This document shows, piece by piece, positions 1-10,678 of a stretch of 64,000 nt of DNA. The DNA lies in the NCBI GenBank assembly GCA_004335835.1, contig RWJK01000523.1:33806-97805 (forward strand), written 5' to 3'. The stretch comes from Scenedesmus sp. ARA3 (lineage: Eukaryota > Chlorophyta > Chlorophyceae > Sphaeropleales > Scenedesmaceae). The notes beneath the pieces are model-generated. The model searched no databases, had not been told where the DNA came from, and was given only the letters and a program-made list of their open reading frames with translations. A program made the translations under genes and the position numbers. Position 1 is the stretch's first letter; every line of letters starts with the position of its first letter.

Positions 1-43
1 AAAAGACCAGGACCACGCCAAGCATAGCAGGCAGACAACAGCA

Positions 44-286
44 GACGCACTAGCCCTGCGGTACGCTGCTGCTGGTGGCGGGCAGATCCGTGCTGTTTGG
101 AAGCCTTTCAATGGGAAAAATCCAAGTAATAAGTTGAGTATAAGAAAAACACTGATCCATACAGTTTGGCAGCTTCCAGATCCAAACATTGCAGGCACCT
201 TTCCCAAAACAACAAACAAGCGCACCTTCTCCCAGCCCTGTGGCAAACTGTTGCGGCTGGCAGGCAGCTTCACCATGAACGCTTCT
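44..286 (-). repeat. Two downstream partial copies of MSH3 exon 8 with donor
   Basis: The 3' part of exon 8 (encoding [14 protein letters not shown], then GTGCGC) recurs at 220-286 as KLPASRNSLPQGWEK followed by the same GTGCGC donor. A more diverged form recurs at about 44-86 (PATSSSVPQG), where the Trp codon is TAG. Both lie in the intron downstream of the exon. They look like intron-embedded remnants of donor-side tandem duplication, not coding sequence, though the first could act as an alternative exon. Confidence 0.75.
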
Positions 287-341
287 TTATCCTGAGCCCA
301 AATTACGAACAACGGAAAACAAACCGACTGTGACAGCGCAC

Positions 342-2883
342 CTTTTCCCAGCCTTGTGGCACGCTGTTGCGGCTCGCAGGCAGCTCCACCATGAACGAGC
401 CCTGATTCTGCACTGACACATAGCTGAAGCTGGCCACGCCCGCAGCAGCAGCCAGCTGCGGCAGCAGCCCCTGCAGGTGGGCCTCTGCTGCTGACACGGC
501 AGCTGCACACGCAAAGACCTACGAGACAGCAGGGTGCAGCAGTGTGCGGCAGCAGCGGTGAGGCGGCAGTTGCTTTCAATGTGGCTGCTGTTGCAGGAAA
601 AAGCTGGACTGTGTTGGTGGTGCCTGCCACCTGCCGCCACATGACACCACCACGTTCCATCCAAATACACAACAAAGTGGCATGTATAGTGCTGGATCTG
701 CTCAAGCTGATCACACACCCTGTAACATATGACAAAGACCTCAAACTCGTTCAAACTCATCACACCTCTGGAACCTCTCCCAGCTTTTGAAAAGGCCCAG
801 ACAGTTTTTTTTGCAGCTGCCTTTGCATCCAGCCACGCCATCACCTGCTGCTTTGACAAACGCATTCAATCCCATTAAAACCCCACACACCTCTGGAAAC
901 CTCTCCTTGCTTTTGAACAGCCCCAGGTAGTCATTTTTTGCAGCCGCCTTTGCATCTAGCCACGCCAGCACTTGCTGCGCAGCAGCCACAGCACCAGGGC
1001 TGGCAGCAGCAGCCAGCAGCGACACCAGCAGCCGGCTCGGCACAGCGGCAGCAAGCGCCGGCAGGTCCAGCTGGTGGCTGTCGCTATGCAGCGGCAGCTG
1101 CAGTGCCTTTGGGAGCTGCACAGCAGCAGCAACAGCAGCAGCAGCAGCAATCCAGGCATGACACCGCAACAGCGTCGTAAAAGGGCGATGTGGCGATGCA
1201 CAGGTGTACAGCAGGATCTGACAGGGGCACACGCAGCTTGAGAACTGCGATGCTGGCAGAAGCCCGCACAATGCAAGCATTCGAACAGCTATGCTTCTGT
1301 AGCTGTATATGTACCAGCTTCCAGCATCATCTGCTGCAGCAAGTGTGCTAACTGTGCTGACCTGTCATAACATGTTATAACATGTTATAACATGTTACAA
1401 GTGACGTCACAAACCCACCTGTGCCAGTGCCGTCCAAAGCCCCACAGCCTCTGCAGGTGCTGCAGTGCCTGCAGCAACACGTGACAGCCCCCGCTCCAGG
1501 TCCTGTCTGCAGGAGCGCAGCCATGCAGGAATGCGCTGCAGCACACTGCTGCTGCTGCTGCTGCTGCCTGCTGCTGCTACTGGTGGTGGTGGTGGTGGAG
1601 TGCTGCTGTTGTCCTCGCCTGCGCTGCCGCCTGCTGCTGTCAGCAGGGCCTGCAGCAGCAGCCCAGAAACAAGATGGTGAGACGCGAGCGGGACGTGTGT
1701 CACTCTACAGAGCTCGCGCGCGCAGTTTTTTCCGCCTGCACTGCACTTATGCACGTCAGCAAAACTGCATAGCAGCTGCACAGTACGACCAGTGTGCAGA
1801 GCCGTGTGGCACGGCTGCTGTTCACTGCAGCCCCACAGTAGCTGTGCTGTGCAGTACTGCTGGCTGCACGCAGAAACCCACCCACACACCCGCACGCATG
1901 CGATCCGCTCACCTGCACTACGACTTGCCTGCTTACAAAGCCACTGACCCTGCCTGCAGCAACCACACAGCAACCGCACAGCAAGAAAACAAACATCAGC
2001 TACCGCTTCACCTGCACCGCGTCCTGCCTGTCAGCGATGAGGCTCCTGTCAGCCAGGGGGGCAGCCAGCCAGCGCCGCAGCAGCCGCCCGCCTGCTGCTG
2101 TGGCTGACCTGTCCACCAGGTGCAGCAGCGAGCCGCGCCGGGTCAGCGGGCCATCCCCACCTGCAAAAACGTTGCATCAATTGTAGCAATTTTGTAACAC
2201 TTTTAAGTGTGTGGCTGACCCGTACTTTAGGTGCAGCAGCGAGCCACGCAGCGTCAGCGCGCCGTTGCCTCCTGAAAAACATTGAAACAATCGCACACCG
2301 TGTGATAAGTGGTGACATGCGATGGGGTGGGGTGGTGGTGCAGCTGTGTGCATATGCATGCACTGCATGATGCGAAAGCAACAGCCGCCAGGCACAAACA
2401 CCCGGCCAGCTCAGCACAGCGTTTTCCAACCAAGCCCCAGACCAGCGACTTCAGGCCCACCTGCTGCCAGCACTTCCAGCTGCCGCAGTGCATTGCCATC
2501 CAGCAGCATGCTTGAGCCCACGGCCCCCAACGACCTAAAGCCCGAGGTGCAGCGCAGGACCCCAGTCAGCCCGTAGCTGGTCAGGTGGCTGATGGCGCCA
2601 GCCAATGCAACAAGCACCAGAGCCGGCAGCGACAGAATGAAGCCAAGATCGCTGCTGCTGCTGCTTGCGTGTTCATCGTGGCTGGTGCCAGCCGCCTCGG
2701 CGGCGGCAGCAGCAGCAGCAGCAGCAGATTGACCGCCAGAGGCACTGCGCCCACTGCTGCTGCCATAAAACTCTGTGAGCTTCTGCAGCGTAGCTGCAGT
2801 CAGGTAACTGTTGCTGCTGCTGCTGCTGCCACCCTGCTGTGCTGCTGCTCCTGCTGCTGCTTCTCTGCTGCTGCCAGCTTCAC

Positions 2884-2936
<53 letters not shown>

Positions 2937-3076
2937 AGGCGCTCCAGCCTGCAGCGCCTGCCAGCTGCTCCAGCCATGTAAGCAGCCAGCTGCCTATTTG
3001 TTGCTGCTGACACAGGCTCACACACCACTAGCTCTGCCGGTGAAAGTGACAGCAGCACAGCCTCCAGCGGCACGAC

Positions 3077-3112
<36 letters not shown>

Positions 3113-3195
3113 GAGCATGCTGCTGCTGCAGAGGCCATAAGCAATGTCTCCGCTGCCGACATCCACTGCCAGCACACCCAGCAGCCCACTAGCTG

Positions 3196-3226
<31 letters not shown>

Positions 3227-6131
3227 GCTATCTTGTCCATCTGCAGCCAACTGCTGCTGCTGCTGCTGCTGGTCCTCTGCGATGATGAGCATGTATTTTG
3301 CGCCTGCTGCGCTGCTGCTGCCGCCGCCCTGGCCCAGCATCACCTCCAGCTCCTGGCTGGCCTCCATTGCTGACGCCTCACCTGACAGCACAGCACACAC
3401 AGACAACATACATGGTCATGTTTGTGTCATAAACCTCAGACCTTTGTGTGGGTTGTGTGCATGATCTGCAAGGAAGAGCGCAGAGGGAGTCCAACTACTA
3501 CTATAGAATGACCCAGCTGGTAGCAGCAGGCTACCCCCCAGCTGTTGAAGTATTGGCAACACGACAGCAGGGTAGCATCACCTCCAGCTCCTGGCTGGCC
3601 GCCATTGCTGACGCCTCTCCTGGCAGGGCAGCAGATACAGACAACATACAAAACCTTAGTGGGTTGCCTCAACATACAGGAGGGACAGTACAGCTGTTTG
3701 TAAGTTTGGCTGGCACGATTAACAGCAAAAGGGAAAATGCTCAGCTTCTTGCAAAAGCTTCAAGCACATATCACGGCTGCAACCAAATGCTGCAGCCACC
3801 CTCAACACGCTATAGCAGCAGCAGCAGCAGCATTGCCGCCGACCCCTCATCCAGTTTGCCCGCCATCTGTGCCGCGTCCAGCACCACTGCCTCCACCGCC
3901 AACCCCACCACAACACAACACAAAAAAGCAACAGAACATCGCTTCTTACCACCATACCCAGCTTGTCGGCCTTCTCCCCTGCATCCAGCACCACTGCAAA
4001 CCCCACCACCGTCACCCCCATCACAACAAACAAAAGGCAACAACAAATTTGTCTACCCCCCAGCTCACCCAGCTTGTCGGCCTTCTCGCCTGCGTCCAGC
4101 GTTGCTGCGCTGAAGAGCCCCGTCAGCTGCCGCGCAAACGGCGCGGAGCGGTTGTCACTGGCTGCCTTCAACGCAGCGCTCTCCACCTGGCGCACCACAC
4201 CCACCTGGTTTTGACGTGGTGGATAGACAGCAGCAGCACAGAAGCCCGGCACAGGCTATTCGTCAGCAAAGCAGCCAGCACAAGTACACAGAACGAGGCG
4301 TGGCAGCAGCACCAGCAGCAGCACAGGCCCTGCTCTGCGCAGCTCGCAGCGACAGCTCCTACTGACGGTGCCTGATCGTGCATAATGTGTTTTGCCGCTC
4401 GCAAACTGTTGCCAGCAAACTACACTCATCACAAGATACAACACGCAACAAATGCACCGGTTGCGATTCACAGTCATCACAGCATCAATTGCAGCGCAAG
4501 CTGCATGCATGCAACTTGCGCAGGCCCCATTCCCCGCACCTTGTGCCCCGCTGCCACCAGCCACCACAAACTTCCTGTCGTCACAGCATCCACTGCTAAG
4601 TTACCCGCAACAATCACCAACCATCAACTGCAACTGGTCCAGCCCCGCACCTTGTGCCCCGCTGCCACCAGGCGGCGCACGACTACTGTTGTTATAGCAT
4701 CCATTGCAATCCATTGCAGATGTTTTATACAATGTTTCCAGCCGCGCACCTTGTGCCCCGCTGCCACCAGGCGCCGCACGACTACTGTTGTTATAGCATC
4801 CATTGCAATCCATTGCAGATGCTGAATCAAATGTTTCTGACCCCGCACCTTGTGCCCCGCTGCCACCAGGCGCCGCACATGGATGGGCAGCCGCTGCACC
4901 GGGAAGCTGGCAGTGAGAAAGTTGTGGTCGGGGTAGGCATATATGCCCAGCTCTGCTGCTGCTGTCTGTGCATCCTCCCCAAAGAAGCGGAACTTGTAGC
5001 CCACCTCCACCACCAGTATCACCTGGCGAACAAATTATGTAGGGCAGCAGCATCAGCAGCAGCAACAGCAGCAGCAGCAGTATGGGTATTATGCACAGCA
5101 AGAGCAGAAGAAGCGGAACTTGTCGCCCACCTCCACGACCCGCATCACGGGGTGTGGGGACAGATCTATTAATTGCAGCAGCGGCGGCAGCAGCAGCAGC
5201 AGTGTGAGCGTGTTGCAGGTAAAAGGAGAGAGGCTGCAAGGATGATGACCACCAACATCATCCTCAATGACTCCACACAACAGTGCTGGGCTGTCAGCTT
5301 CTAAGAAGCATTGCGGCACTTCGGCAGTTGCATTGTATAGGTGGCTGGATGCTGCCTTACAGGGCACGCATGGAATCCAAGAGCCACGCCCGGAAAACGT
5401 ACAGCGGCGCCGCAACATGCAAGTGCTTGTGTGGCTGCACAGGCCTTGCCGTTGCAGCTGCAGCTGCTGCATGACTGCCCCCATCGCACAGCACAGTTTG
5501 TAGCTGTGCAAATTCAGCACGCTAGTGCAGCGCCGGTTGAGCTCACCCCTGGGTGTGCTGCTTTGAGCGCAACCACCTGCTGCTCCAGTGGGGTGTACTT
5601 TGGCTGCTGCTGCTGCTGCTGCTGCCGCCTGTTGTAGCTGCTGTTGCTAGCCCCGCCTTGTCCTGCAGGAGCTAGTGCAATGGCAGCAGCAGGCGCTCCA
5701 GGATCTGCTAGGCTAGCAGCGCCAGGTGCACCAACCAGCTTCGCTTGCGCTTTGCTGTGGCGAGCAGTGTTTCGCACTGCAGGAATAGCTGGGGGAGCGT
5801 CAATATCAACATCGCATGGTGTTGGTGTGGCTGTTGGGCCTTCTGCTGTGCCTGCTTTGCCTGCTGTGCGTGCTGCTGCTGCTGCTTGAGGTGCTGCTGG
5901 GGCATGCGTTTCGTCAACGTCATCGATGTCTATCACTTCTACATCGTTGCTCGGCTTGTGCCGTTTGCCATGTGGTGATTCTGCTGCTGCTGCTACTGCT
6001 GTTGCTGCTGTTGGTGGTGCCCCATGCTGCTGCTGTTGTTGCGCGAAGGGTTTGCTCTTGGGCTTACTGCTGGGCGCCGAAGCAAAGAATGAGCTGATCG
6101 TGCGCTGCTTATCATCAGCTTTGCGCTTCAT
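342..6131 (-). CDS. MSH3: DNA mismatch repair protein MSH3 (N-terminal and middle part; 3' end beyond window)
   Basis: MutS homologue that pairs with MSH2 as MutS-beta and binds insertion/deletion loops in the nucleus. Eight exons: 5547-6131, 4849-5022, 4069-4204, 2461-3381, 2012-2160, 1419-1649, 891-1115, 342-518; all phases agree (866 codons). Residues 9-16 (QRTISSFF) form a PCNA-binding PIP box. The stretch before and across intron 1 ([12 protein letters not shown], then [14 protein letters not shown]) is the family's mismatch-binding domain I, including the Tyr-Lys pair. Later come [16 protein letters not shown], the connector domain ([11 protein letters not shown]), and the lever start [22 protein letters not shown]. 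Exon 4 contains long poly-Gln and poly-Ser insertions, so this protein is longer than usual there. The Walker A/B ATPase domain must lie left of position 1. Seven of the eight exons have partial copies in flanking introns. MSH6 is less likely: there is no PWWP/Tudor domain and domain I resembles MSH3. Confidence 0.92.
766..858 (-). repeat. Downstream partial copy of MSH3 exon 7 with donor
   Basis: This segment repeats the last ~95 bases of exon 7 (891-985): the [14 protein letters not shown] coding stretch, changed to [14 protein letters not shown], through to CCAGAG|GTGTG. The copy carries a one-base length difference in its A-run, which shifts the frame, so splicing from it would not keep the MSH3 frame. 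Confidence 0.75.
1367..1396. repeat. Three tandem 10-bp self-complementary units
   Basis: ATAACATGTT is repeated three times head to tail. The unit contains AACATGTT, its own reverse complement, so the tract can form alternative hairpins. It lies just inside MSH3 intron 6, downstream of the exon 6 donor. Confidence 0.8.
2211..2272 (-). repeat. Upstream partial copy of MSH3 exon 5 with acceptor
   Basis: It encodes [21 protein letters not shown], which parallels the start of true exon 5 ([21 protein letters not shown], from 2160). It is preceded by its own TTTTTCAG acceptor. It lies just upstream of exon 5 in the same intron, so it can compete as an acceptor. Confidence 0.75.
3571..4005 (-). 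repeat. Copies of MSH3 exon 3 end (two) and exon 4 start (one) in intron 3
   Basis: At 3955-4005 and 3836-3900 the exon 3 terminus ([11 protein letters not shown]) recurs, first with a GTATGG donor and then strongly diverged ([13 protein letters not shown]). At 3571-3624 the exon 4 start ([15 protein letters not shown]) recurs as [15 protein letters not shown] behind a TGCCAG acceptor. One intron therefore holds donor-side copies near its 5' end and an acceptor-side copy near its 3' end. Confidence 0.75.
4533..4885 (-). repeat. Fourfold tandem array (~100 bp unit) carrying the MSH3 exon 2 donor
   Basis: The true exon 2 end ([16 protein letters not shown], exon end at 4849) is followed by further copies of [10 protein letters not shown] and donor near 4743-4780, 4642-4680 and, shorter, 4533-4560. 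Between them lies a repeated linker (cattgcaatccattgcag). The unit is about 100 bp and not a multiple of three throughout. The array gives four donor sites in a row at one junction. Confidence 0.85.
5107..5160 (-). repeat. Upstream partial copy of MSH3 exon 2 start
   Basis: It encodes [14 protein letters not shown], a diverged copy of the exon 2 start ([14 protein letters not shown], from 5022). It lies in intron 1 upstream of the real exon. The invariant Tyr of the mismatch-binding YKF motif is Asp in the copy, so it is unlikely to serve as the functional exon. Confidence 0.7.
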
Positions 6132-6137
6132 ACTGTG

Positions 6138-6666
6138 CTACACTGCGGGAACCAATGTTGTTGCACCCACGTATGAGGGCTGCATCAGGGCAAGCGAGTG
6201 CATATTTCGTTCAAAGGCATTGCGCACGTCCAGAGTAACCTGCTTGTAGCGTGCACGCGAGCAGGTGCCAAACCCCAGGGCGGGAGCTTGTCATTCAAAT
6301 GCCACAGGAGGCACAGGCCGTGTGGCATGTGCTCATTGAATCGCAGCAGGTGCGTGCAGTTTGCAGCTCAATAGCTTACAGCGTTGAAGCAGCTGCAGCA
6401 CTAGCAGCGGCAGCAACAGCTGTGCTGCTCAGGCTGGTGTAGGAGCTGCATGACAGCCCCCCCCCCTCATCCCATTTGAAGTTCACAAATGTACCTGCTT
6501 ACTGATCACACAGACCTTGCGCTGAACACGCACACAGCTGCACTGCATGTTGCAGCACATGTTGACATGTTGTTTGCCCAGCTCGCTGTGCACGTCAACC
6601 AGGCATAAGCCTTGCAGCCGCTGCGTAGGAGTCCAGAAGCACCGCCAGCTTGGGGTCACGAGACAT
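6138..6666 (-). CDS. Possible small two-exon ORF immediately upstream of MSH3
   Basis: Proposed exons 6600-6666 (MSRDPKLAVLLDSYAAAARL...) and 6138-6286 (...RYKQVTLDVRNAFERNM...LVPAV, stop TAG) join in phase to a 71-aa product. The stop lies 6 nt before the MSH3 ATG and is in frame with it. No family recognised. It could be the first cistron of a dicistronic transcript, a layout reported in green algae, or just open 5' UTR sequence. The weak point is the acceptor (acaag), which lacks a clear pyrimidine tract. No signal peptide or membrane segment is visible. Confidence 0.3.
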
Positions 6667-7148
6667 TCCCTGTTGTAAGACCACGCCACATCTTCTAATG
6701 AAAGAAGCGATCAGCCTCTTTACAATTCTTTTTTCAAGAATGAAGTGCGTATGGTTGAGCACACTGCCGCATGCTGGCTGAGGATCAGGTTGCAGCTGTG
6801 ACAGCTATGGGGTGTGACTGATGAAATAATGCATGCAAACTGCACTCAAACGGCCACAACGGCATATTTAACATCAGCTGCATCATCCATGCAGGATGGA
6901 GGACTCATTATCATACATCACGAACCTTGCAGCTAGCTAGCGATGCAGCTGCATGTCATCGTGCTGCTGCGCTCACCTTCCCAGGTGTCCGTGCCCGGCG
7001 GGCACGAGTACTCAGAATCAGCTGCCTCACTCGTTCAAAGCGAGTAGATAATATCATTGGAGCAACTCAGCCGAAGACTAAGGCTCTGAAGCTTTGATAA
7101 GTAGATGCGGAAGCTGCCGGCATTAGTCAACCTTCCTCAGTGTGCGCA

Positions 7149-7154
7149 TATAAG
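7149..7154 (+). promoter_or_regulatory. Candidate TATA box for the secreted-protein gene
   Basis: A TATAAG element in the context gcgcatataagctc lies 190 bases before the ATG at 7339. It would start a transcript with a roughly 150-base leader. The rest of 6667-7338 shows no coding signal on either strand. Confidence 0.4.
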
Positions 7155-7338
7155 CTCGTGCTTGACTTTGCAGCACCCTATCCTGCTGTTTCTGTCTATC
7201 TCTGTTTTCGAGTCTTATTACATCCGCAAATATACATTCAACAAGCGTCAATAGCCAGTCCAACTATCGCCCAGCATTTGCGATCATAGGCCTGCATTCA
7301 CCTCAGCCACCGGCAATCACCTTATAAATATATCCAAA

Positions 7339-8073
7339 ATGTCTAAGCTCTTTATGATTGCCATGGCGCTGTGCTGCCTGCTGGTGGCGGCACATGCTCA
7401 GACAGCAAGCTTCAGCTGTGATGATGCCAGGAGGATCGGCAACCCAGCAAAGAACCAGTGCGGGGCTCTTTGCGCGGAGGTGAGCATTATACATCGCCAA
7501 ACTGTAGTCCTGCTCGCTCATCAGGCACCCTTGCTGCAACAGGAGCTGAATAGCATCAACAGCAGCAGCAGCCACAGCAGCCACAGCCTGAGCAGCAACA
7601 TAGGTCCTGCTGTGCCCTGCTGCATGCGCATGCAGCTTTCTTGCACAATTCACATATCTGCCATGTGAGACACTTGAAATAGCCTACCTTGCGCGCTGCA
7701 GTCACTGCATATACGCCCATCCCTGCACAGTGCCCGTCATGCATGGCATGCAATTCCAGCCTCGCTGCACCACATGCTGCAATTCCCTTGCACCTGTCCC
7801 CACACTGCTAACTCCTCCTTGCACCGCCTGCCACCTCCCCATGCCCTGCCTCTCCAGGTTGTCAGGCAAAACCCCATGTTCGGCGCCCTGTCAGGGTTTT
7901 GCAAGAACCAGTGCCAGGCGTGTGTGGTGGCTGTGTCAAAGTGCAAGCTGGGCGCCAAGCAGCAGATGCCGCAGGTGTGTGCGCAGGCCTTCCGCATTCC
8001 CCAAGTCATGAAGATCGTCAACCAGTACATGTCCAGGACAGCAAGCGAGAAGGCACCTGCCAGGGGTCTGTGA
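7339..8073 (+). CDS. Small Cys-rich secreted protein (118 aa), unknown function
   Basis: Two exons, 7339-7479 and 7858-8073, joined in frame at GAG|GTGAGC ... CTCCAG|GTT. The N-terminus (MSKLFMIAMALCCLLVAAHA) is a clear signal peptide with likely cleavage after AHA. The ~98-residue mature chain has eight cysteines, mostly in CxxxC or CxxC-like spacings (CGALC, CKNQCQAC), then a basic C-terminal tail. This suggests a disulfide-stabilised extracellular or endomembrane protein. I do not recognise the family. The ATG is the first in the putative transcript and directly precedes the signal peptide. Confidence 0.8.
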
Positions 8074-9846
8074 TGTGGCAGTGTCACGTGACACGGTACG
8101 CAGTGTGGAGCTACACTAAGTCCAGCCATAGCACTCAAGAGGCTGTGCTGTACTAGTTCAATGCTTCCTGGCTGGAAGAGAGGGACTGGATGAGAGAAAA
8201 TCAGGGTGTGCAGGATGTGAATAGTCATCATCAAAACCCGTAATTGTCTGGCTGCGTATAGCATGATGGTTGGTGGTTTGTGCGCATCGGCGTTCACGGC
8301 AAAAAATACAGTTGCCAGCTGATTGCTGATTGCTTCCCTAGATTGTCAGGCCTGTGGCGTCTGTCAACTGACAGGACAGGACCGTCTGGCAGTCGAGTGA
8401 CTGTTGCTGCTCGTCCCTGCGTCAGTGGACAACACCCAGCACGTGTCAAACTACAGCCCCGCTTTGTTTGTTCTGTTGTCGTGTACATACAACCACGGGT
8501 ACGTGGTACCGGTTGCCCGCTTGTGCTCAACCTGTGTTGTAGCACTGGTCAACTCTGACTGTTCCACGTGATGTGATCTGGTATCTGAGCTGCAGCAATG
8601 CAGTGTGCATCAGTGTGGGCGCCACCACATGTGGCACTACAGCGCAACCTCCTGTGTTGCAAAAGTATTATTGGCAGTGCTGTCTGTTTCTGCAGGCAGG
8701 GCCAATTCAACTTCTTCTGCGTTGAGCAGATGTTGTTCTGTATATAGAGTTGCAGGTAACTTGTTCAGCTCTTGCCGACATGCTATGTAAGGTGCATGCG
8801 CCTTACATGGCCAAGTTGACGCCATCGCGTTGTCACATGCTGGATGTACTAGTAATAGCAACGCCTTGAAATTTCAGCAGAAATAGTCACCAAGTAGTCG
8901 CCAAGACCGCCGCGGCACACACAACTAGCAGCCAGCTGCAATGAATGCACCAGTAGAGATGAGTCCAAACACCTAGCAGTACTGCTACTAGTAGCACAGT
9001 GTGCCTACAGAGGGCAGCAGTCTCACAGCACTGCAGCAGCGCTGCTGCAGCCGGCGCATGACGGAGCCAACGGTCTGCAAGAGTCACTCATGTGTAGAGA
9101 CGCACGCAACGCCTCCTGTCAGCTTGCTGCAATAAGATGCAGCGCTCTAGCAGAGGCCACACGCAGCCACCAGGAGGAGGCACAAAGGTACACTTACTAA
9201 TAGTATGTGTACTTTGCTGACCCTGCCTAGTGGGCGCGGCTATAAGGCGGTGGGCTGGATCAGATGGCTGCTGCGCAGCAACCAGCTGGCAAATGCAGAT
9301 GTAAACAGCAACAAGCGCATGACCAAGATGCAGACAGCGCCAGAACCAGGGGCTGAATGCCAGCCACATCGTAAACCAGTCAGTCAGAGATACACTCGCG
9401 CATGAACCAGATTGTCAAGCTGAAAGGACCATGTATGACAGTGCGTGGCACTGTTCCAGAAAACTAAACGTGCCTAAAGCACATGCACCAGCTCACTGCT
9501 ATGCAACAAAAGGGAGCTGTTGTTGCCCCCATTTGACGTGCCAGCACCAGCTACAGTGCCGGCATTGCGACTGGCAGCGCTCTTGCAGCTTGCAAGCGCC
9601 TGTCTGGTGGCCTTGCAGTGCAGGAGCGCAGTGCCCGCTGAGCCCAATGTGCTTTTGAATCCTCTCCATATGCATAGGTCTCAGAACCTTTTCTCTCATA
9701 TACTCCTATATCTCCTTCACCTGTCCTTCATAAACTTGAGCATGCGCGTACACTCTCAACAGCATGAGCAGCTAAGCTGTTGTGCCACTGGGGCTGAGGC
9801 ATCAGCAGTACAAATATCACAAAATTTAAAGCTTGAGCTTCAACTT
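8074..9846. other. Intergenic, no gene recognised
   Basis: This 1.8 kb separates the secreted-protein stop from the MMADHC stop on the other strand, so it should hold both 3' UTRs. Short open frames exist on both strands, but none shows family motifs, a signal peptide or phase-compatible splice sites. No obvious repeat. Confidence 0.5.
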
Positions 9847-10628
9847 TCAAGGTTGTGACAGCCCTGTGCCCTGCAGCTCCGCCTCTGCTTCCTTGATGGC
9901 CTCCAGCAGCAGCTGCAGCGGCGCCTTGGCAAACAGCGTGGCGGGGTACACTGCACTGCCCCAGCGGGGGTGCAGCACGATCTGCACAGCACCAGCACAG
10001 CAGCCACGCGGTCAAGCATTGCTGTCATTGCTACCCATACACAGAAACATGCAGAGGCCGTTTAATCGGCACCGGCAGCAGTGCGTACAATCCGCACAAA
10101 TTAGCATCACACCAAGGCAGCACCCAAGCCATGTTAAAAAGCGTGTCAAAAACGTCCTGTGCCAGCCAGGCAGCAAGCAAGCAAGCAAACACAGCTGTAG
10201 CGCTGCTGTTACAGCCCGCACCTTGCAGCAGCCCGCATTTTGTGTCTTGAAGCCCAGCAGGATGGACAGGCCCTCCACCTCAGGGTACACGTTGTTGGTG
10301 CCCTGCTGGATCATCTGCAGCAGCAGCAGCAGCAGCAGCAGCTCAATACCTTGTGGCACTGCAGCAAAACAGTAACTTCTGCATGCGCACAGCCACCGTA
10401 CGCAAAATGCATTACTCCACAGCACTGTCTGCCCCGCCTCACACACAGCTTGTGGGTCACCAATCAAACCCCACCAGAACCCTGCATCAAAGGGTTCAAA
10501 CTTGGGTAAAATCACCCTAAGCCCTGCACCCCAGCCAGCTCACCGGCAGGCCCGAGCAGGGGTCTATGTAGTCGCACCAGCAGCCCTGCGCCTGCAGCTT
10601 GCCGCACACGCACTGCGACCACTCCATG

Positions 10629-10678
<50 letters not shown>

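Noticed and set aside
2585..3464. Long poly-Leu, poly-Cys and poly-Ala frames opposite MSH3 exon 4
   Set aside because: They are shadows of CAG/CTG tracts in the coding strand; the MSH3 frame has family motifs.
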